From Bacillus safensis (GTDB lineage: Bacteria > Bacillota > Bacilli > Bacillales > Bacillaceae), in contig BSBG01000001.1 in the NCBI GenBank assembly GCA_030159235.1, forward strand, positions 415,366 through 479,365: 64,000 nucleotides of DNA, given 5' to 3'. Under the pieces are notes generated by a model, which did no database searches, was not told the origin of the DNA, and was given only the letters and a program-made list of their open reading frames with translations. Both the position numbers and the translations under genes were made by a program. Position 1 is the stretch's first letter. Each line of letters opens with the position of its first letter. Below are positions 1 to 10,670 of the stretch, in pieces.

Positions 1-498
1 TGAGAAATCGATAAAGCAGAGCGGCGGGAATAACACACACCACCAGTTGGCTCCGTCCCCTTCTCCAAGCGTAATTAAAATGGCTTCATATTTCCCAGCA
101 GGGTAGACAAAGTTTCCATAAAGCTTTGTTGGAAATGAAGCTTTTTGAAAACTGACTGATACAGATTGATCAATGTGCTGTTCCTTCAATTTCGCTTTGG
201 CGATACGATTGATTTCTGGCAGCTTCGACCGAATGACACGCCTTGCTTCTTCAATGGAGGTGAGGTCTTTGACCCACTCCGTCATCTTGGCATTGACCTC
301 GTCTCGAATGCTTCTTTTCACATCCTGATCCGCTGAACGATCACTATTTGCTAAAATGCGTAATCGAATCGCTTCATCTGGTATGACAACAGCTTGATTT
401 GCAGAAGCTGCTGCTGTCTCCTCTTTGCCAAGATTTGCGAAAGCACCGCATAATAATAGAAACATATAAAGACTAATCATCATTTTACTTTTAAGCAT
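1..498 (-). CDS. spoIIR: SpoIIR, sporulation signalling protein (3' end outside window)
   Basis: Only the N-terminal 166 codons are present; the gene runs off the left edge. The product is made in the forespore, crosses into the intermembrane space and activates the SpoIIGA protease, which processes pro-sigma-E in the mother cell. The sequence shows a short N-terminal hydrophobic signal region starting MLKSKMMISLYMFLLLCGAF, a conserved stretch IRLRILANSDRSADQ, and the family segment NWWCVLFPPLCFIDFS at the truncated end. The ATG at 496-498 is preceded on the minus strand by a GGGGGG-type ribosome site. Position next to prmC-prfA is the same as in B. subtilis. Confidence 0.93.
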   Translation of the reverse strand, partial: MLKSKMMISLYMFLLLCGAFANLGKEETAAASANQAVVIPDEAIRLRILANSDRSADQDVKRSIRDEVNAKMTEWVKDLTSIEEARRVIRSKLPEINRIAKAKLKEQHIDQSVSVSFQKASFPTKLYGNFVYPAGKYEAILITLGEGDGANWWCVLFPPLCFIDFS

Positions 499-599
499 GA
501 TGTGTTCCCCCCACTTTTCTCTTTGCTACAAACATTGTGGCCAGGAAACCCATTTCGTAAACAGCAAACATGATTTTTTTAATAGATTATGAGCACAAT

Positions 600-624
600 G
601 AAAAAAGCCGTTCTATTAAGAACG
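600..624 (-). terminator. Terminator after the lipoprotein gene
   Basis: Minus-strand hairpin with 6-bp arms CGTTCT/AGAACG (609-614 and 619-624), a 4-nt loop and a T-rich tail made by the A run at 601-606. The stop codon of the lipoprotein gene lies in the loop. Confidence 0.6.
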
Positions 625-1113
625 ACCTCGGAGTGAGGATTGGTAATCAGAAGGGTAAAGTCGCCCGTCCCAATCTCGGCTGATTTTTAAGCCTGATTCT
701 GTTTTGATCACAGTCATTGCGCCTTTTTTCTCGATTTCTTTTTTGATCTTTCCTTTTTGATCAATAAATTGAATCATCATGTCATAGTTAAATTCAATTC
801 TGTCATCGCTTTCATCTGAAGGCGTAAACGTAATTTTCTTCAGCTTAATTTGACAATCTTGGTCCTTCGCTGCTTCTAATACGCTCGGGAACATGCTGTC
901 TTGTATATATTCTTGGTATTCATGCTCGGTTAAATAAAATTTCAGCTTCTCCTTCATATCAGATAGGTCATCCGTTCGATTCACTGTGTATTGTGCTTTT
1001 TTATAGTTTTCCCCAAATGCTGCTGCTTCTTTTTTAAAGCTCGGTTTACCACAAGCACTCACAATCAATAGTACACTGACGATGACCAACACCATCGTAT
1101 ACCTTCTGTTCAC
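616..1113 (-). CDS. Putative lipoprotein of unknown function
   Basis: A 165-residue protein with a type II signal peptide: positively charged start MNRRY, hydrophobic core MVLVIVSVLLIV, and lipobox VSAC with Cys21 as the lipidation site. It should be anchored on the outer face of the membrane. The mature part is rich in Lys, Asp and Glu and has no motif I recognise. It sits where B. subtilis has ywkF, between prmC and spoIIR, but I cannot claim orthology. A terminator lies at its end and a separate 124-bp gap precedes it, so it is probably transcribed alone. Confidence 0.75.
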   Translation of the reverse strand: MNRRYTMVLVIVSVLLIVSACGKPSFKKEAAAFGENYKKAQYTVNRTDDLSDMKEKLKFYLTEHEYQEYIQDSMFPSVLEAAKDQDCQIKLKKITFTPSDESDDRIEFNYDMMIQFIDQKGKIKKEIEKKGAMTVIKTESGLKISRDWDGRLYPSDYQSSLRGRS

Positions 1114-1224
1114 ACCATTCGCTCCTTCAAAACAAATTTATGTAAAAAATCATGATCAGAATGTTCATTCTTCTATTATATACGTTTCTCTTTTACCATA
1201 AGTTTCATCTTTACATAATAAAAT

Positions 1225-1248
1225 AGTCCGACTTTATTCAGCCGGACT
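1225..1248 (-). terminator. Hairpin at the end of prmC
   Basis: Minus-strand arms AGTCCG (1225-1230) and CGGACT (1243-1248) with a 12-nt loop, followed on the minus strand by ATTTTATT. It overlaps the last codons of prmC and probably ends the prfA-prmC transcript. Confidence 0.55.
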
Positions 1249-2122
1249 TTCCGTTTTGAATGTGTGCGCAAACAGCTCGATCTTTCCCGTTAATATCCTT
1301 GACAATGCGGACATCTGCTGCAGGAAATGCTTGCAAGAGAAGTGCTGTGACATCTTGACCTTGCGTATGTCCAATTTCAAAGATAACAATCGCCTGCTCG
1401 CTCAGTACGCTGTGAAGATCACGAACAAGACGCTTATAAAACCACAAGCCATCACGTCCGTCCGTCAGTGCATTCACCGGTTCATGCTTCGTCACAACCT
1501 CTGACAGACTGTCCATTTCTTCTGCCGCAATATAGGGTGGATTGGAAATAAACAAATCTACTTTGATGCCTTGAGCTTTAATCGGTTCAAGTAAATCTCC
1601 ATGTAAAAAATGAACGTCTGCACCAAGTGCTTGTTGATTCCGCTTTGCTACCGCAAGTGCTTCATGTGAAATATCAGTTGCTGTGACAGATAGTGATTTT
1701 TTTTCAAGAGCCAGCGTAATCGCAATTGCTCCGCTTCCTGTGCCTACATCAACAGCTTTGAGCGCCTGATCTTTTGGGAAAACGTCACTCGCCAAATTCA
1801 GCGCCGCCAAAACAACTTCTTCCGTTTCAGGACGAGGAATAAGCACATGTTTGTTCACCTCGAAGGGACGTCCGTAGAAGAATTCAACACCCGTTAAATG
1901 CTGAACAGGTACACCCATCTTATGCTGCGTAACAAACTCGCTGAACAGTTGATCCTGCTCCTCTGGCAGCGAATCATGAAAACACGCAAGAAGCTCACTT
2001 CTGTTCCAGCCAAGTACATGCATCAAGAGGAGCTCCGCTGCATTTTGGTCTCTTCCGGCTTCCATTAACAAAGAAGAAGCCCATTTAAGGGCTTCAAAGA
2101 TTGTTCGCTCTTTATTTTGCAT
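1238..2122 (-). CDS. prmC: Peptide chain release factor N5-glutamine methyltransferase
   Basis: PrmC (HemK, YwkE) methylates the Gln of the GGQ motif in release factors, using S-adenosylmethionine. The 294 residues match the usual length of about 285. Visible are the SAM-binding glycine loop [15 protein letters not shown] and the substrate-Gln motif NPPY in [10 protein letters not shown], diagnostic for N5-glutamine methyltransferases. It overlaps the 3' end of prfA, its substrate gene, by 11 bp on the same strand, so the two form one translation-coupled unit as in B. subtilis. Confidence 0.95.
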   Translation of the reverse strand: MQNKERTIFEALKWASSLLMEAGRDQNAAELLLMHVLGWNRSELLACFHDSLPEEQDQLFSEFVTQHKMGVPVQHLTGVEFFYGRPFEVNKHVLIPRPETEEVVLAALNLASDVFPKDQALKAVDVGTGSGAIAITLALEKKSLSVTATDISHEALAVAKRNQQALGADVHFLHGDLLEPIKAQGIKVDLFISNPPYIAAEEMDSLSEVVTKHEPVNALTDGRDGLWFYKRLVRDLHSVLSEQAIVIFEIGHTQGQDVTALLLQAFPAADVRIVKDINGKDRAVCAHIQNGKSG

Positions 2123-3188
2123 TTTGAAGTTTTCTTGATTGGTCTTCCATAATTAATGCATCAATGACCTCGTCAAGTTTCCCTTCTAAAATTTGATCAA
2201 GCTTTTGAATCGTCAATCCGATGCGGTGGTCTGTTACACGGTTTTGTGGGAAGTTGTACGTACGGATACGCTCTGAACGATCCCCTGTTCCAACAGCAGA
2301 TTTACGTGTTTGATCATATTCAGCCTGTGCTTCACGCTGGAATTTATCATAAACTCTCGCCCGCAGTACTTTCATGGCTTTTTCTTTGTTTTTGATTTGC
2401 GACTTCTCATCCTGACAGGATACAACGACTCCTGTTGGAAGGTGAGTTAATCGAACAGCCGACATAGTCGTGTTTACGCTCTGTCCGCCAGGTCCGCTTG
2501 ATGTGAAAGTATCTACACGGATGTCTTTTTCATGGATATCAATTTCAACTTCTTCAGCTTCAGGTAATACCGCGACTGTCGCAGTTGATGTATGAATCCG
2601 TCCACCTGATTCTGTTTCAGGAACACGTTGCACGCGGTGTGCGCCATTTTCAAATTTCAATTTAGAATATGCGCCTTTCCCGCTGATCATAAAGATGATT
2701 TCTTTATAACCGCCTGTGCCAGTGACACTTGCTTCCATGACTTCCGTTTTCCAGCCTTGCATTTCAGCATAACGGCTGTACATACGATAAAGGTTTCCTG
2801 CAAAAAGAGCAGCCTCTTCTCCGCCCGCTGCACCGCGAACCTCCACAATAACGTTCTTGTTGTCATTTGGATCTTTCGGAATCAGCAAGATTTTCAGCTC
2901 GTCTTCTAAACGTTCCGTTTCCTCTGTGAGCTCTGAAATTTCTTCTTTGACCATATCGCGCATCTCCGCATCCAGCTTCTCTTCTAGCATTGCTTTCGCA
3001 TCACTCAGCTGTTCGTACGCTGCACGATATTGTCTATATACCTCAACAGTTTCTTGAATATCAGATTGTTCTTTCGAATATTCGCGAAGCTTCTTAGGGT
3101 CGTTCACCACTTCAGGGTCACTTAAATATTCATTTAGCTTTTCATAGCGTTCTTCAATTGATTTTAAACGGTCTAACATGGTCTTCAC
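2112..3188 (-). CDS. prfA: Peptide chain release factor 1
   Basis: RF1 recognises UAA and UAG stop codons and triggers peptidyl-tRNA hydrolysis on the ribosome. The 358-residue product has the coiled N-terminal domain, the catalytic loop [10 protein letters not shown] with the GGQ tripeptide, and the stop-codon recognition region [14 protein letters not shown]. The length is typical of RF1. The Gln of GGQ is the target of the PrmC encoded immediately downstream. The promoter should lie in the 200-bp gap shared with divergent racA. Confidence 0.97.
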   Translation of the reverse strand: MKTMLDRLKSIEERYEKLNEYLSDPEVVNDPKKLREYSKEQSDIQETVEVYRQYRAAYEQLSDAKAMLEEKLDAEMRDMVKEEISELTEETERLEDELKILLIPKDPNDNKNVIVEVRGAAGGEEAALFAGNLYRMYSRYAEMQGWKTEVMEASVTGTGGYKEIIFMISGKGAYSKLKFENGAHRVQRVPETESGGRIHTSTATVAVLPEAEEVEIDIHEKDIRVDTFTSSGPGGQSVNTTMSAVRLTHLPTGVVVSCQDEKSQIKNKEKAMKVLRARVYDKFQREAQAEYDQTRKSAVGTGDRSERIRTYNFPQNRVTDHRIGLTIQKLDQILEGKLDEVIDALIMEDQSRKLQNAK

Positions 3189-3389
3189 CTCTGTTTTGTG
3201 CGTAACAGTCTAATTATAGTATAGCGGGGTATGACAGTCAAAAAAATTTCCAAAACAATTGATTTTCTGCAATTTTCCGCTAGAAAACACGATCTTTGGC
3301 GATTGGTTACTTGTTTTGTCTAACAGGAAGGAACAGGTCCTCCTTAAAGAGAAAGGTACTTGTAATTGAAAAAAGGGAGGGCATTTGGT

Positions 3390-3938
3390 TTGAATACAAA
3401 TGAGGTTGCAAAAGAAATTGGTGTTTCTTCAAAAACAATTCAGCGTTGGGTCAAACAGCTCAACATCCCTGTCGCCCGGAATGAACTTGGACATTATGAT
3501 TTTCATGAAGATATTGTGCAACTGCTTAAAGAGGTCAAACACCAAATGAATGAAGGTGTGATCCTCCAAGACATTCAACTGCCCATTCATAAGGAAACCG
3601 TTCGTCAATTAGCACCTGCTGTTGAAACTAATGTCTCCATACAGCGAATTGAAGCATTAGAAAAGCAAGTGAGACAGCTGATTCAGCAGCAATTACACGT
3701 CACTGAAGTAGAAGACCGATTGCAAGAGCTCGAACGAAAACTGGCTAAAAAGGCAGATGAAGGTGTATCGTATCAACTGCTCCAGCATCGCAGAGAAATT
3801 GAAGATTTATCTACTAAACTTGAACGCCTTACCGCGTCCTTGAAACCACCGTCACAAGTAGAAGAAGAAAAGGACATCACGCACCCTGAGATGAAAAAAA
3901 AGCGTGTGCTCTTCCCTCTGTTTCATTCATTTCGTTAA
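3390..3938 (+). CDS. racA: RacA, polar chromosome-anchoring protein of sporulation
   Basis: RacA binds near the replication origin and, with DivIVA, tethers the chromosome to the cell pole during axial filament formation. The N-terminus is a MerR-like helix-turn-helix (NTNEVAKEIGVSSKTIQRWVKQL). The middle (residues about 80-155) is a heptad-rich coiled coil. I place the start at TTG 3390, giving MNTNEVAKE as in B. subtilis RacA, because an AAGGGAGGG ribosome site lies 8 nt upstream. An upstream in-frame TTG at 3366 would put that site inside the coding region. About 182 residues, divergent from prfA. Confidence 0.9.
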   Translation: MNTNEVAKEIGVSSKTIQRWVKQLNIPVARNELGHYDFHEDIVQLLKEVKHQMNEGVILQDIQLPIHKETVRQLAPAVETNVSIQRIEALEKQVRQLIQQQLHVTEVEDRLQELERKLAKKADEGVSYQLLQHRREIEDLSTKLERLTASLKPPSQVEEEKDITHPEMKKKRVLFPLFHSFR

Positions 3939-3940
3939 GA

Positions 3941-3969
3941 AAGGCTGCCCCTTATGAGGCAGCCTTTTT
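3941..3969. terminator. Bidirectional terminator between racA and ywkB
   Basis: Perfect 9-bp arms AAGGCTGCC (3941-3949) and GGCAGCCTT (3958-3966) with T runs on the plus side, between convergent racA and ywkB. Confidence 0.85.
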
Positions 3970-3975
3970 ACTATA

Positions 3976-4932
3976 TTATACGGTAAGTGCAATAATGATT
4001 GGTAATGTAATGAGTGACATGATCGCACTGATAACAAATGCGGATGCAGTTTCCGCCTCTTGTTTTTCAAATCGAGTGGCGATCATCGCTGCAACAGCTG
4101 AACCTGGGAAGGCAACAAGCAATACAGCTTTTGTAATTTCATCCGCCGAAAGACCCATAAGAACGGCAATTAAATACATAAGTAATGGTTGTACAGCTAC
4201 TTTTAGCAATGCGATACTGAATGCTGGCAAGCTTAATTTAATTTTGCGGATACCAACAGTAACACCGACTGCGAATAGCGCAACCCCTGATGTAACACTA
4301 CCAATTTCCTCTAACATTTCATGCCCGATTGCAGGAAGTTTAAATCCTAAAAGAACAAGAATGATACTAGCTAGCGGTGCAAGTGCGAGCGGCTCTGATA
4401 AACCGTGCAAAATCGCTTTTGTCGTCATTTTTAGGAAACTTTCGCCGTCTTTGGTTTTTCCTTTTGTTTTTTCACCGACAGTTGACACAATAATGGCAAT
4501 TGGATCGAGCATTGCATTTACAACTATTCCGGTAATCGCAATCGGAATTGCAACTTCTTGAGCCCCGAATAAACTGCCCAAGACCGGAATCCCCATAAAT
4601 GCAAAGGTCGGTTGTGCTGAGTTTAATGAGAAAACAGATGAATCTGTTAAATCATATTTAAAAGCAAATTTCGTAACTAAAAGGATAACGATATAAAAAC
4701 CAACGATTCCGAAAATCAATGCAACGAAAAATGGAATTTGACTATAGAATTTATCTTTTGGTGTTGACAGGATACTGGCGATAAAGTGCGCTGGTAAAGC
4801 ATACTTTGTAACAAGTGTACTTACACCTTTTGCAGATTTAGCGTCATAGCTGCCGAAGTGACCTGCGAACCAACCCAGCGCGATAACGAAAAAAATCGGT
4901 GCTAGGAGGATCAAAATATTTAAAAAGTCCAT
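3976..4932 (-). CDS. ywkB: AEC-family transporter YwkB
   Basis: A 318-residue integral membrane protein of the auxin efflux carrier (AEC/Mem_trans) family with about ten hydrophobic segments in the usual 5+5 arrangement. Conserved family regions include [19 protein letters not shown] and the C-terminal [18 protein letters not shown]. Bacterial AEC proteins often move carboxylates such as malate. Its place directly downstream of maeA, 91 bp away on the same strand, supports a role in malate or related organic acid transport, but the substrate is inferred. Confidence 0.85.
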   Translation of the reverse strand: MDFLNILILLAPIFFVIALGWFAGHFGSYDAKSAKGVSTLVTKYALPAHFIASILSTPKDKFYSQIPFFVALIFGIVGFYIVILLVTKFAFKYDLTDSSVFSLNSAQPTFAFMGIPVLGSLFGAQEVAIPIAITGIVVNAMLDPIAIIVSTVGEKTKGKTKDGESFLKMTTKAILHGLSEPLALAPLASIILVLLGFKLPAIGHEMLEEIGSVTSGVALFAVGVTVGIRKIKLSLPAFSIALLKVAVQPLLMYLIAVLMGLSADEITKAVLLVAFPGSAVAAMIATRFEKQEAETASAFVISAIMSLITLPIIIALTV

Positions 4933-5023
4933 CTTACTATTCCTCCTTAAATCCTTTACATGTTTCTTTTTTTATTGCGGCATTGCTTAAATTACCCGAA
5001 GCAATGCCGCGTTACACATTTTA

Positions 5024-6727
5024 TTATGCTCTTACAATTTTTTTATATTCAGGAATCCACATTGCATCTTTCACAGCTTGTTCGATATTGTCAGGTGTTT
5101 TTCTTGCGACACCATCTTTAATTGCTGCTTTCGCTACTTCAACTGCCACATGGATGGACACTTCTTGCAATTTATCAATACTTGGAAGAAGACCAGCACC
5201 TGGTTTCTCATGATCAACCATTTCAGCAATTGCATCCGCAGAAGCGACGAACATGCTTTTTGTGATAATTTCTGATTCCGTTACGATTGAACCAAGACCA
5301 AGTCCAGGGAAAACGAACGCATTGTTTGATTGTCCGATTTCATGCTCAATTCCGTTATACTTAACGTTTTCGAACGGGCTTCCTGTCGCAATAAGTACAC
5401 GTCCGTCTGTCCATTTGAATAGATCCTCTGGCACTGCCTCAGCAAGCGGTGTTGGGTTAGACATCGGCATGATCACTGGACGCTCTGTATGAGCTGCCAT
5501 TTCTTTAATGATTTCTTCAGTGAATGCCCCGCCTTGACCTGATGTACCAATTAAGATGGTTGGCTTCACTTGGTGAACAGTTTCAGCAAATGAAATTTGT
5601 CCTTTTTCATCACGTGCCCAGCCTTCTACTTCATCAGAAGAACGAAGGTATGGTTTTTGGAAATCAAGCACTTCATCTTCAAATTGATCTGTCAGCAAAC
5701 CTCTGTAGTCTAACGTCCAGAATGCATTGTTTGCTTCTTCTTCCGTAAGACCTTCAAGTATCATTGCGTCACGCACTTGATCTGCGATTCCGATACCAGC
5801 TGATCCAGCTCCGAAAATGACAACACGGTGATCTTTCAATTGAGTACCAGTTTTCTTGACAGCTGCAAGAACACCCGCTAAAGTAATGGCACCAGTACCT
5901 TGAATATCATCATTGAACGTTAAGATGTTATCGTTGTATTTTTTCATGATGTTACGCGCATTTTTGTTTCCAAGGTCTTCCCAGTGAAGCAATGCTTTCG
6001 GGAAGAATTTAAGTGCTGCTTTCACATAAGCATCAATGAATTCCTCGTATTTTTCACCTTGTACACGTTTGTGGTGGTTCCCGATGTATAATGGATCATT
6101 CAATAATTTTTCATTGTTTGTTCCAACATCTAATACAACTGGAATGACGCGACTAGGATCAATACCTGCTGCAGCCGTGTAAACAGCTAATTTACCGATT
6201 GCGATGTTGATACCACCAACACCCCAGTCACCAATCCCAAGAATACTCTCAGAGTCAGTTGCAACGATGAGGTCAATATCTCCAGCAGTTGCGTGCAGGT
6301 TTTCAAATGCTTTCTCGATTCCATCAATGTTGTCGATTGAAAGATAGACACCATGAGGTCTTCTGTATTCATGGCTGTATTCTTGAATCGCTTCACCAAC
6401 AGTAGGTGTGTACACAACTGGCAGCATTTCACGAAGCTTATCTGTTAAAAGCTTGTAGAACAATACTTCGTTACGATTTTGTAGATCACTTAAGTATACG
6501 TTTTGACGAAGACGATCTGGCTGAGCTAGAAATTGCTTGTACGCTCTCTCCGCTTGCTGTTCTAAATTTAGAACCGTTGGAGGAAGTAATCCTTCAAGTC
6601 CAAGCTCTTGTCTTTCTTCTTCAGAGAAAGCAACGCCTTTGTTCAACGTTGGAATCGATAATACATCTTTACCTGTCAAAGTGGTTTCGAGGTACCCTTC
6701 TTTTGTTTTCTTCACGTTGTTCATCAA
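5024..6727 (-). CDS. maeA: NAD-dependent malic enzyme (malate dehydrogenase, decarboxylating)
   Basis: Oxidatively decarboxylates L-malate to pyruvate in the cytoplasm. The 567-residue length is that of the large malic enzyme class. Visible are the malate-site segment [21 protein letters not shown], the region [15 protein letters not shown], the metal-binding FNDDIQGT and the dinucleotide-binding loop [13 protein letters not shown]. It corresponds to B. subtilis MaeA (YwkA). Two adjacent Met codons begin the gene; either can be the start, with an AGAAAGAGGG site just upstream. It probably forms a malate-utilisation unit with ywkB. Confidence 0.95.
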   Translation of the reverse strand: MMNNVKKTKEGYLETTLTGKDVLSIPTLNKGVAFSEEERQELGLEGLLPPTVLNLEQQAERAYKQFLAQPDRLRQNVYLSDLQNRNEVLFYKLLTDKLREMLPVVYTPTVGEAIQEYSHEYRRPHGVYLSIDNIDGIEKAFENLHATAGDIDLIVATDSESILGIGDWGVGGINIAIGKLAVYTAAAGIDPSRVIPVVLDVGTNNEKLLNDPLYIGNHHKRVQGEKYEEFIDAYVKAALKFFPKALLHWEDLGNKNARNIMKKYNDNILTFNDDIQGTGAITLAGVLAAVKKTGTQLKDHRVVIFGAGSAGIGIADQVRDAMILEGLTEEEANNAFWTLDYRGLLTDQFEDEVLDFQKPYLRSSDEVEGWARDEKGQISFAETVHQVKPTILIGTSGQGGAFTEEIIKEMAAHTERPVIMPMSNPTPLAEAVPEDLFKWTDGRVLIATGSPFENVKYNGIEHEIGQSNNAFVFPGLGLGSIVTESEIITKSMFVASADAIAEMVDHEKPGAGLLPSIDKLQEVSIHVAVEVAKAAIKDGVARKTPDNIEQAVKDAMWIPEYKKIVRA

Positions 6728-7003
6728 AAACTACCCTCTTTCTAAAATATAAATAAAGTGAACTATTAATTCAAAGAATGATCAAGGAGAAAAATCCTTA
6801 ATCAAAAAAATTATGACAAGAAATCGAACTTTTCATTAAAGTGCTTTACACTACAGTTAGTCATTTTATGCCTGCTTATGTCAAAACGCAAGCGTTGAAA
6901 ATTAGATAATTTAATCGTAGTGTTATTTAATTTATTTAAGTACAAATGATGGGTGTTCAGCCAAAATCTCGTAAGACGAAACACAGCGGCATTTGCTATT
7001 TTT
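6728..7003. other. AT-rich gap between maeA and tdk
   Basis: No convincing gene. The stretch is AT-rich and should hold the maeA promoter. The only structure I see is a short inverted repeat AACGC-AA-GCGTT centred at 6889; it resembles a generic operator core but does not fit a catabolite-response element well. Confidence 0.4.
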
Positions 7004-7606
7004 TTAATTGTCAAGTGTTGTACCAACATCAAGTCTTGGTACTTCATGGTGATGTCTGCATCGTGCTTCATATGATTCCTGCGCACCTACTAAAATAATG
7101 GGATCATCATAGGATGCGGGTTTACCGTCGATCAAGCGTTGTGTTCTACTCGCTGGGGAGCCGCATACCGAACAAACCGCTTGAAGTTTTGTTACAAGCT
7201 CTGCACATGCCATTAAATGCGGAACAACACTAAATGGCTCTCCTCTGAAGTCTTGATCCAGGCCTGCAACAATGACTCGGTAGCCTTTGTCAGCCAATTG
7301 AGTGACAATGTCAATGATTGTCTCATCAAAAAATTGCACCTCATCTATGCCAATGACATCGGTTCTTTCTGATATGTGCGTTATTATGTCTTTTGGTGAG
7401 GCTACTGCAATCCCATCTAATGATGAACCGTTATGTGACACAACTGAGTTTGTACTATATCGGTTATCAATCGCTGGTTTGAATATTTTTACTTCTTGTT
7501 TGGCAAAGGTGGCCCTTTTGGCTCTCCGAATCAATTCTTCCGACTTTCCAGAAAACATACTACCGCAGATGACTTCAAGCCAACCGCTTTGTTTCATCAC
7601 ATACAT
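7004..7606 (-). CDS. tdk: Thymidine kinase
   Basis: Phosphorylates thymidine to dTMP in nucleotide salvage. The 200-residue protein has the P-loop [14 protein letters not shown] near the N-terminus, the Walker B-like [11 protein letters not shown], the lasso/thymidine-binding region, and a Zn site formed by CSVC (about residue 145) and C-RHHHEVP at the end. All are typical of type II thymidine kinases. It follows rpmE on the same strand behind a strong terminator. Confidence 0.96.
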   Translation of the reverse strand: MYVMKQSGWLEVICGSMFSGKSEELIRRAKRATFAKQEVKIFKPAIDNRYSTNSVVSHNGSSLDGIAVASPKDIITHISERTDVIGIDEVQFFDETIIDIVTQLADKGYRVIVAGLDQDFRGEPFSVVPHLMACAELVTKLQAVCSVCGSPASRTQRLIDGKPASYDDPIILVGAQESYEARCRHHHEVPRLDVGTTLDN

Positions 7607-7644
7607 AAAGTCTTCTCCCCCGTTTTAAAGTTCCATCAATCCAC

Positions 7645-7682
7645 GTAAAAAAACAGGCAAGAACGGATTCCTGCCTGTTTAT
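7645..7682 (-). terminator. Terminator after rpmE
   Basis: Perfect 9-bp arms AAACAGGCA (7651-7659) and TGCCTGTTT (7672-7680), loop 12 nt, with a run of T on the minus strand. It ends the rpmE message before tdk. Confidence 0.88.
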
Positions 7683-7693
7683 TGTATCTATTA

Positions 7694-7894
<201 letters not shown>

Positions 7895-8025
7895 CTACTG
7901 TCATCTCCTTCCGCCCTGAATCCAATTCGGAAACAGAGTTAATATCTCAGAAATAAATTCTGAAACGCACATGATAAAATTATAACAGTGTGAGTCTATG
8001 ATTGCAAATGTATTTTTTCAGGAAG

Positions 8026-9321
8026 CTATCTTCTTGATGCAGACATATTGGCTTGTTTCCATTCTTGCGTTAAAATATCGAAAAATTCTTGGTTTGTCTT
8101 TGTTTTTCTCATTTTGCGCATGAATTTCTCAGCGAAGTCAGGTGTATCTGACATCGATTTTCTCATCGCCCATAGACGATCAAGATGCTCTTTTGGCACA
8201 AGCAGTTCTTCTTTTCTCGTACCAGAACGGCGAATGTCGATCGCTGGGAAAATTCTTCTTTCGGCTAGAGCACGGTCCAAATGAAGCTCCATGTTCCCAG
8301 TTCCTTTAAACTCCTCGTAAATCACATCATCCATACGTGAGCCTGTATCAACAAGTGCAGTGGCTAAGATCGTCAAGCTTCCACCTTCTTCAATGTTACG
8401 CGCAGCACCAAAGAAGCGTTTCGGACGGTGGAAAGCAGCTGGATCAATACCGCCAGAAAGTGTTCGGCCGCTTGGCGGGATCACAAGGTTGTATGCACGA
8501 GCAAGTCTTGTGATGCTGTCCATTAAAATGATGACGTCTTTTTTATGTTCAACAAGACGCATCGCACGCTCTAACACAAGCTCTGCTACTTTAATGTGGT
8601 TTTCTGGTACTTCGTCAAAGGTTGAGCTAACGACATCCCCTGCAACAGAACGTTCGATATCTGTTACTTCCTCTGGACGCTCATCAATTAAAAGGACAAT
8701 TAGCTCTGCCTCTGGGTGATTTTCAGAGATGCTGTTGGCAATTTCTTTAAGCAAGATGGTTTTCCCAGCCTTAGGCGGTGCAACAATTAATCCACGCTGT
8801 CCAAACCCAACTGGTGCCATCATATCCATAATTCTAGTAGACAGGTGATTAGGCTGTGTTTCAAGAATCATTTGGCGATCAGGAAATAGCGGTGTGAGTG
8901 CAGGAAAGTGAACACGTTCCTTTGCTGATTCTGGGTCGTCCCCATTTACCGCTTCTACATGAAGGAGGCCATAGTAGCGTTCATTCTCTTTTGGAGGTCG
9001 TACCTTTCCAGACACTTTATCTCCATTTCGTAAATCAAAGCGTCTAATTTGTGAAGCAGAAATATAAATGTCTTCTGAGCTTGGGGAGTAGTTGATCGGT
9101 CTTAAGAAACCAAATCCCTCAGACTGAATAATTTCAAGAACCCCTTCCATAAATAAGAGATCCTCTTGCTCAGCATTTGCCTTTAAGATGGCAAAAATTA
9201 ATTCTTTTTTTGTTAGTTTGCTGTAATAAGAGATTTTGTATCGTTTTGCTAACTCATACAGCTCTTTTAATTTCATATTTTCCAAAGATGAAATCGAAAC
9301 ATCTTTCAATATGGACACCAC
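8026..9321 (-). CDS. rho: Transcription termination factor Rho
   Basis: Hexameric RNA-dependent ATPase that ends transcription and limits antisense RNA. The 431-residue protein has an N-terminal Rho-N helix bundle ([26 protein letters not shown]), the cold-shock-like RNA-binding domain (GFGFLRP), the P-loop [11 protein letters not shown], Walker [14 protein letters not shown], and the Q- and R-loop region ([11 protein letters not shown]). It has the short Bacillus form with no large insertion. It is followed by rpmE. Confidence 0.97.
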   Translation of the reverse strand: MVSILKDVSISSLENMKLKELYELAKRYKISYYSKLTKKELIFAILKANAEQEDLLFMEGVLEIIQSEGFGFLRPINYSPSSEDIYISASQIRRFDLRNGDKVSGKVRPPKENERYYGLLHVEAVNGDDPESAKERVHFPALTPLFPDRQMILETQPNHLSTRIMDMMAPVGFGQRGLIVAPPKAGKTILLKEIANSISENHPEAELIVLLIDERPEEVTDIERSVAGDVVSSTFDEVPENHIKVAELVLERAMRLVEHKKDVIILMDSITRLARAYNLVIPPSGRTLSGGIDPAAFHRPKRFFGAARNIEEGGSLTILATALVDTGSRMDDVIYEEFKGTGNMELHLDRALAERRIFPAIDIRRSGTRKEELLVPKEHLDRLWAMRKSMSDTPDFAEKFMRKMRKTKTNQEFFDILTQEWKQANMSASRR

Positions 9322-9640
9322 ACTTTTCTAGTCAATGTATTTCATTACAAACATGACCATTGTATTTGATTAGCTTTTAATTCCGTTGTTGTTGGAATGA
9401 CCTTGCTCTCATGGTAACGCTCCCACTCGTTTTATCGTGAAAGATAGGAACAATGTGATATAGAGCTTTTTTAACATAGAGAAGGATAATGAGTATATCG
9501 TCATGATGCGGCAGTATTTAAACTTGTTGAAGCTTAAAAGAAGTAAATTCGTAGAAAATTTCGCAGCACTCTTTAGTTTTACCTCATTTGCAGGGAATAT
9601 TCAACTTTAAAAAGAAAATGATATACATTTGACACCTATA
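9322..9640. other. Gap upstream of rho
   Basis: About 320 bp without a coding sequence between the glpX terminator and rho. It must contain the rho promoter and leader. I see no clear long hairpin or consensus promoter that I could place with confidence. Confidence 0.4.
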
Positions 9641-9643
9641 TGA

Positions 9644-9672
9644 AAAGCGGGTAATGAATACCCGCTTTCATA
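9644..9672 (-). terminator. Terminator after glpX
   Basis: Perfect 10-bp arms AAAGCGGGTA (9644-9653) and TACCCGCTTT (9659-9668) directly behind the glpX stop codon; the minus-strand tail is TTTTC. Confidence 0.75.
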
Positions 9673-10638
9673 TTACGGACGAATGACAAGATTCGGTTTT
9701 TTCTTTAAGCTGTGTCTGCCGTCTACGAAACGAACCGTACCCGATTTCGCACGCATAACAACACTATGTGTTGTTCCAACAGAGCCTTTGAATTGAACAC
9801 CTTTCAGTAACTCTCCATCCGTTACACCTGTCGCTGCAAAAATGGCGTCATCTCCTTTTACGAGATCTTCCATTCTCAGAACTTTTCCAACATCCAGTCC
9901 CATTCTCTCACAGCGTCTCAGTTCTTCTTCACTTTGAGGAAGAAGCTTTCCATGGATTTCCCCACCAAGTGCCTTTAACGCAACAGCAGAAAGGACACCC
10001 TCAGGCGCTCCGCCTGAACCAAATAGAATATCAACACCTGTGTGATCAAATGCTGTATTAATGGCTCCCGCAACGTCACCATCATCGATCAGTTTAATTC
10101 TTGCTCCTGCTTCTCTCAGTTCAGCAATAATTTTCTCATGTCGATCTCTGTTTAAAATCGTCGCAACAACATCTTCAATATCTTTGTTTTTCGCTTTTGC
10201 AACAGCGCGAAGATTATCAATGATAGGCGCTTCAATGTCGATGCAGCCTACCGCTTCTGGACCTACTGCGATCTTATCCATGTACATATCAGGTGCATTC
10301 AGCAAATTGCCATGATCTGCAACCGCAATGACAGCTAAGGCATTCCAGCCACCGCTTGCCACAATGTTTGTTCCTTCTAATGGATCAACAGCGACATCCA
10401 CACGAGGTCCATATCCGTTCCCAAGCTTTTCCCCAATATAAAGCATTGGTGCTTCGTCCATTTCTCCCTCGCCAATGACCACTGTTCCCTTCATTGGAAT
10501 GGTGTCAAATACATCACGCATTGCACTTGTTGCAGCATCATCCGCTTCGTCTTTTAATCCTCTTCCCATCCAACGGGCAGATTTTAATGCGGCTGCTTCA
10601 GTCACCCGTACTAGTTCCATCGATAAACTTCTTTCCAT
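9673..10638 (-). CDS. glpX: Class II fructose-1,6-bisphosphatase
   Basis: Hydrolyses fructose 1,6-bisphosphate to fructose 6-phosphate in gluconeogenesis. The 321-residue sequence is nearly colinear with B. subtilis GlpX. Motifs seen are the metal-binding [19 protein letters not shown], and [13 protein letters not shown], characteristic of the lithium-sensitive phosphatase superfamily. It lies 32 bp downstream of murAB on the same strand and is probably co-transcribed with it. Confidence 0.96.
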   Translation of the reverse strand: MERSLSMELVRVTEAAALKSARWMGRGLKDEADDAATSAMRDVFDTIPMKGTVVIGEGEMDEAPMLYIGEKLGNGYGPRVDVAVDPLEGTNIVASGGWNALAVIAVADHGNLLNAPDMYMDKIAVGPEAVGCIDIEAPIIDNLRAVAKAKNKDIEDVVATILNRDRHEKIIAELREAGARIKLIDDGDVAGAINTAFDHTGVDILFGSGGAPEGVLSAVALKALGGEIHGKLLPQSEEELRRCERMGLDVGKVLRMEDLVKGDDAIFAATGVTDGELLKGVQFKGSVGTTHSVVMRAKSGTVRFVDGRHSLKKKPNLVIRP

Positions 10639-10670
10639 TTTTGTCCAAATCTCCTCTCACAGTCAAAGCC

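Noticed and set aside
6881..6898. Possible catabolite-response element between maeA and tdk
   Set aside because: The AACGCAAGCGTT core is palindromic but outer positions do not fit the cre consensus, and it is far from either start.
6811..7086. Leftward 91-residue open frame overlapping the end of tdk
   Set aside because: Its first part lies in tdk in another frame and the rest is low-complexity AT-rich sequence; no ribosome site or family.
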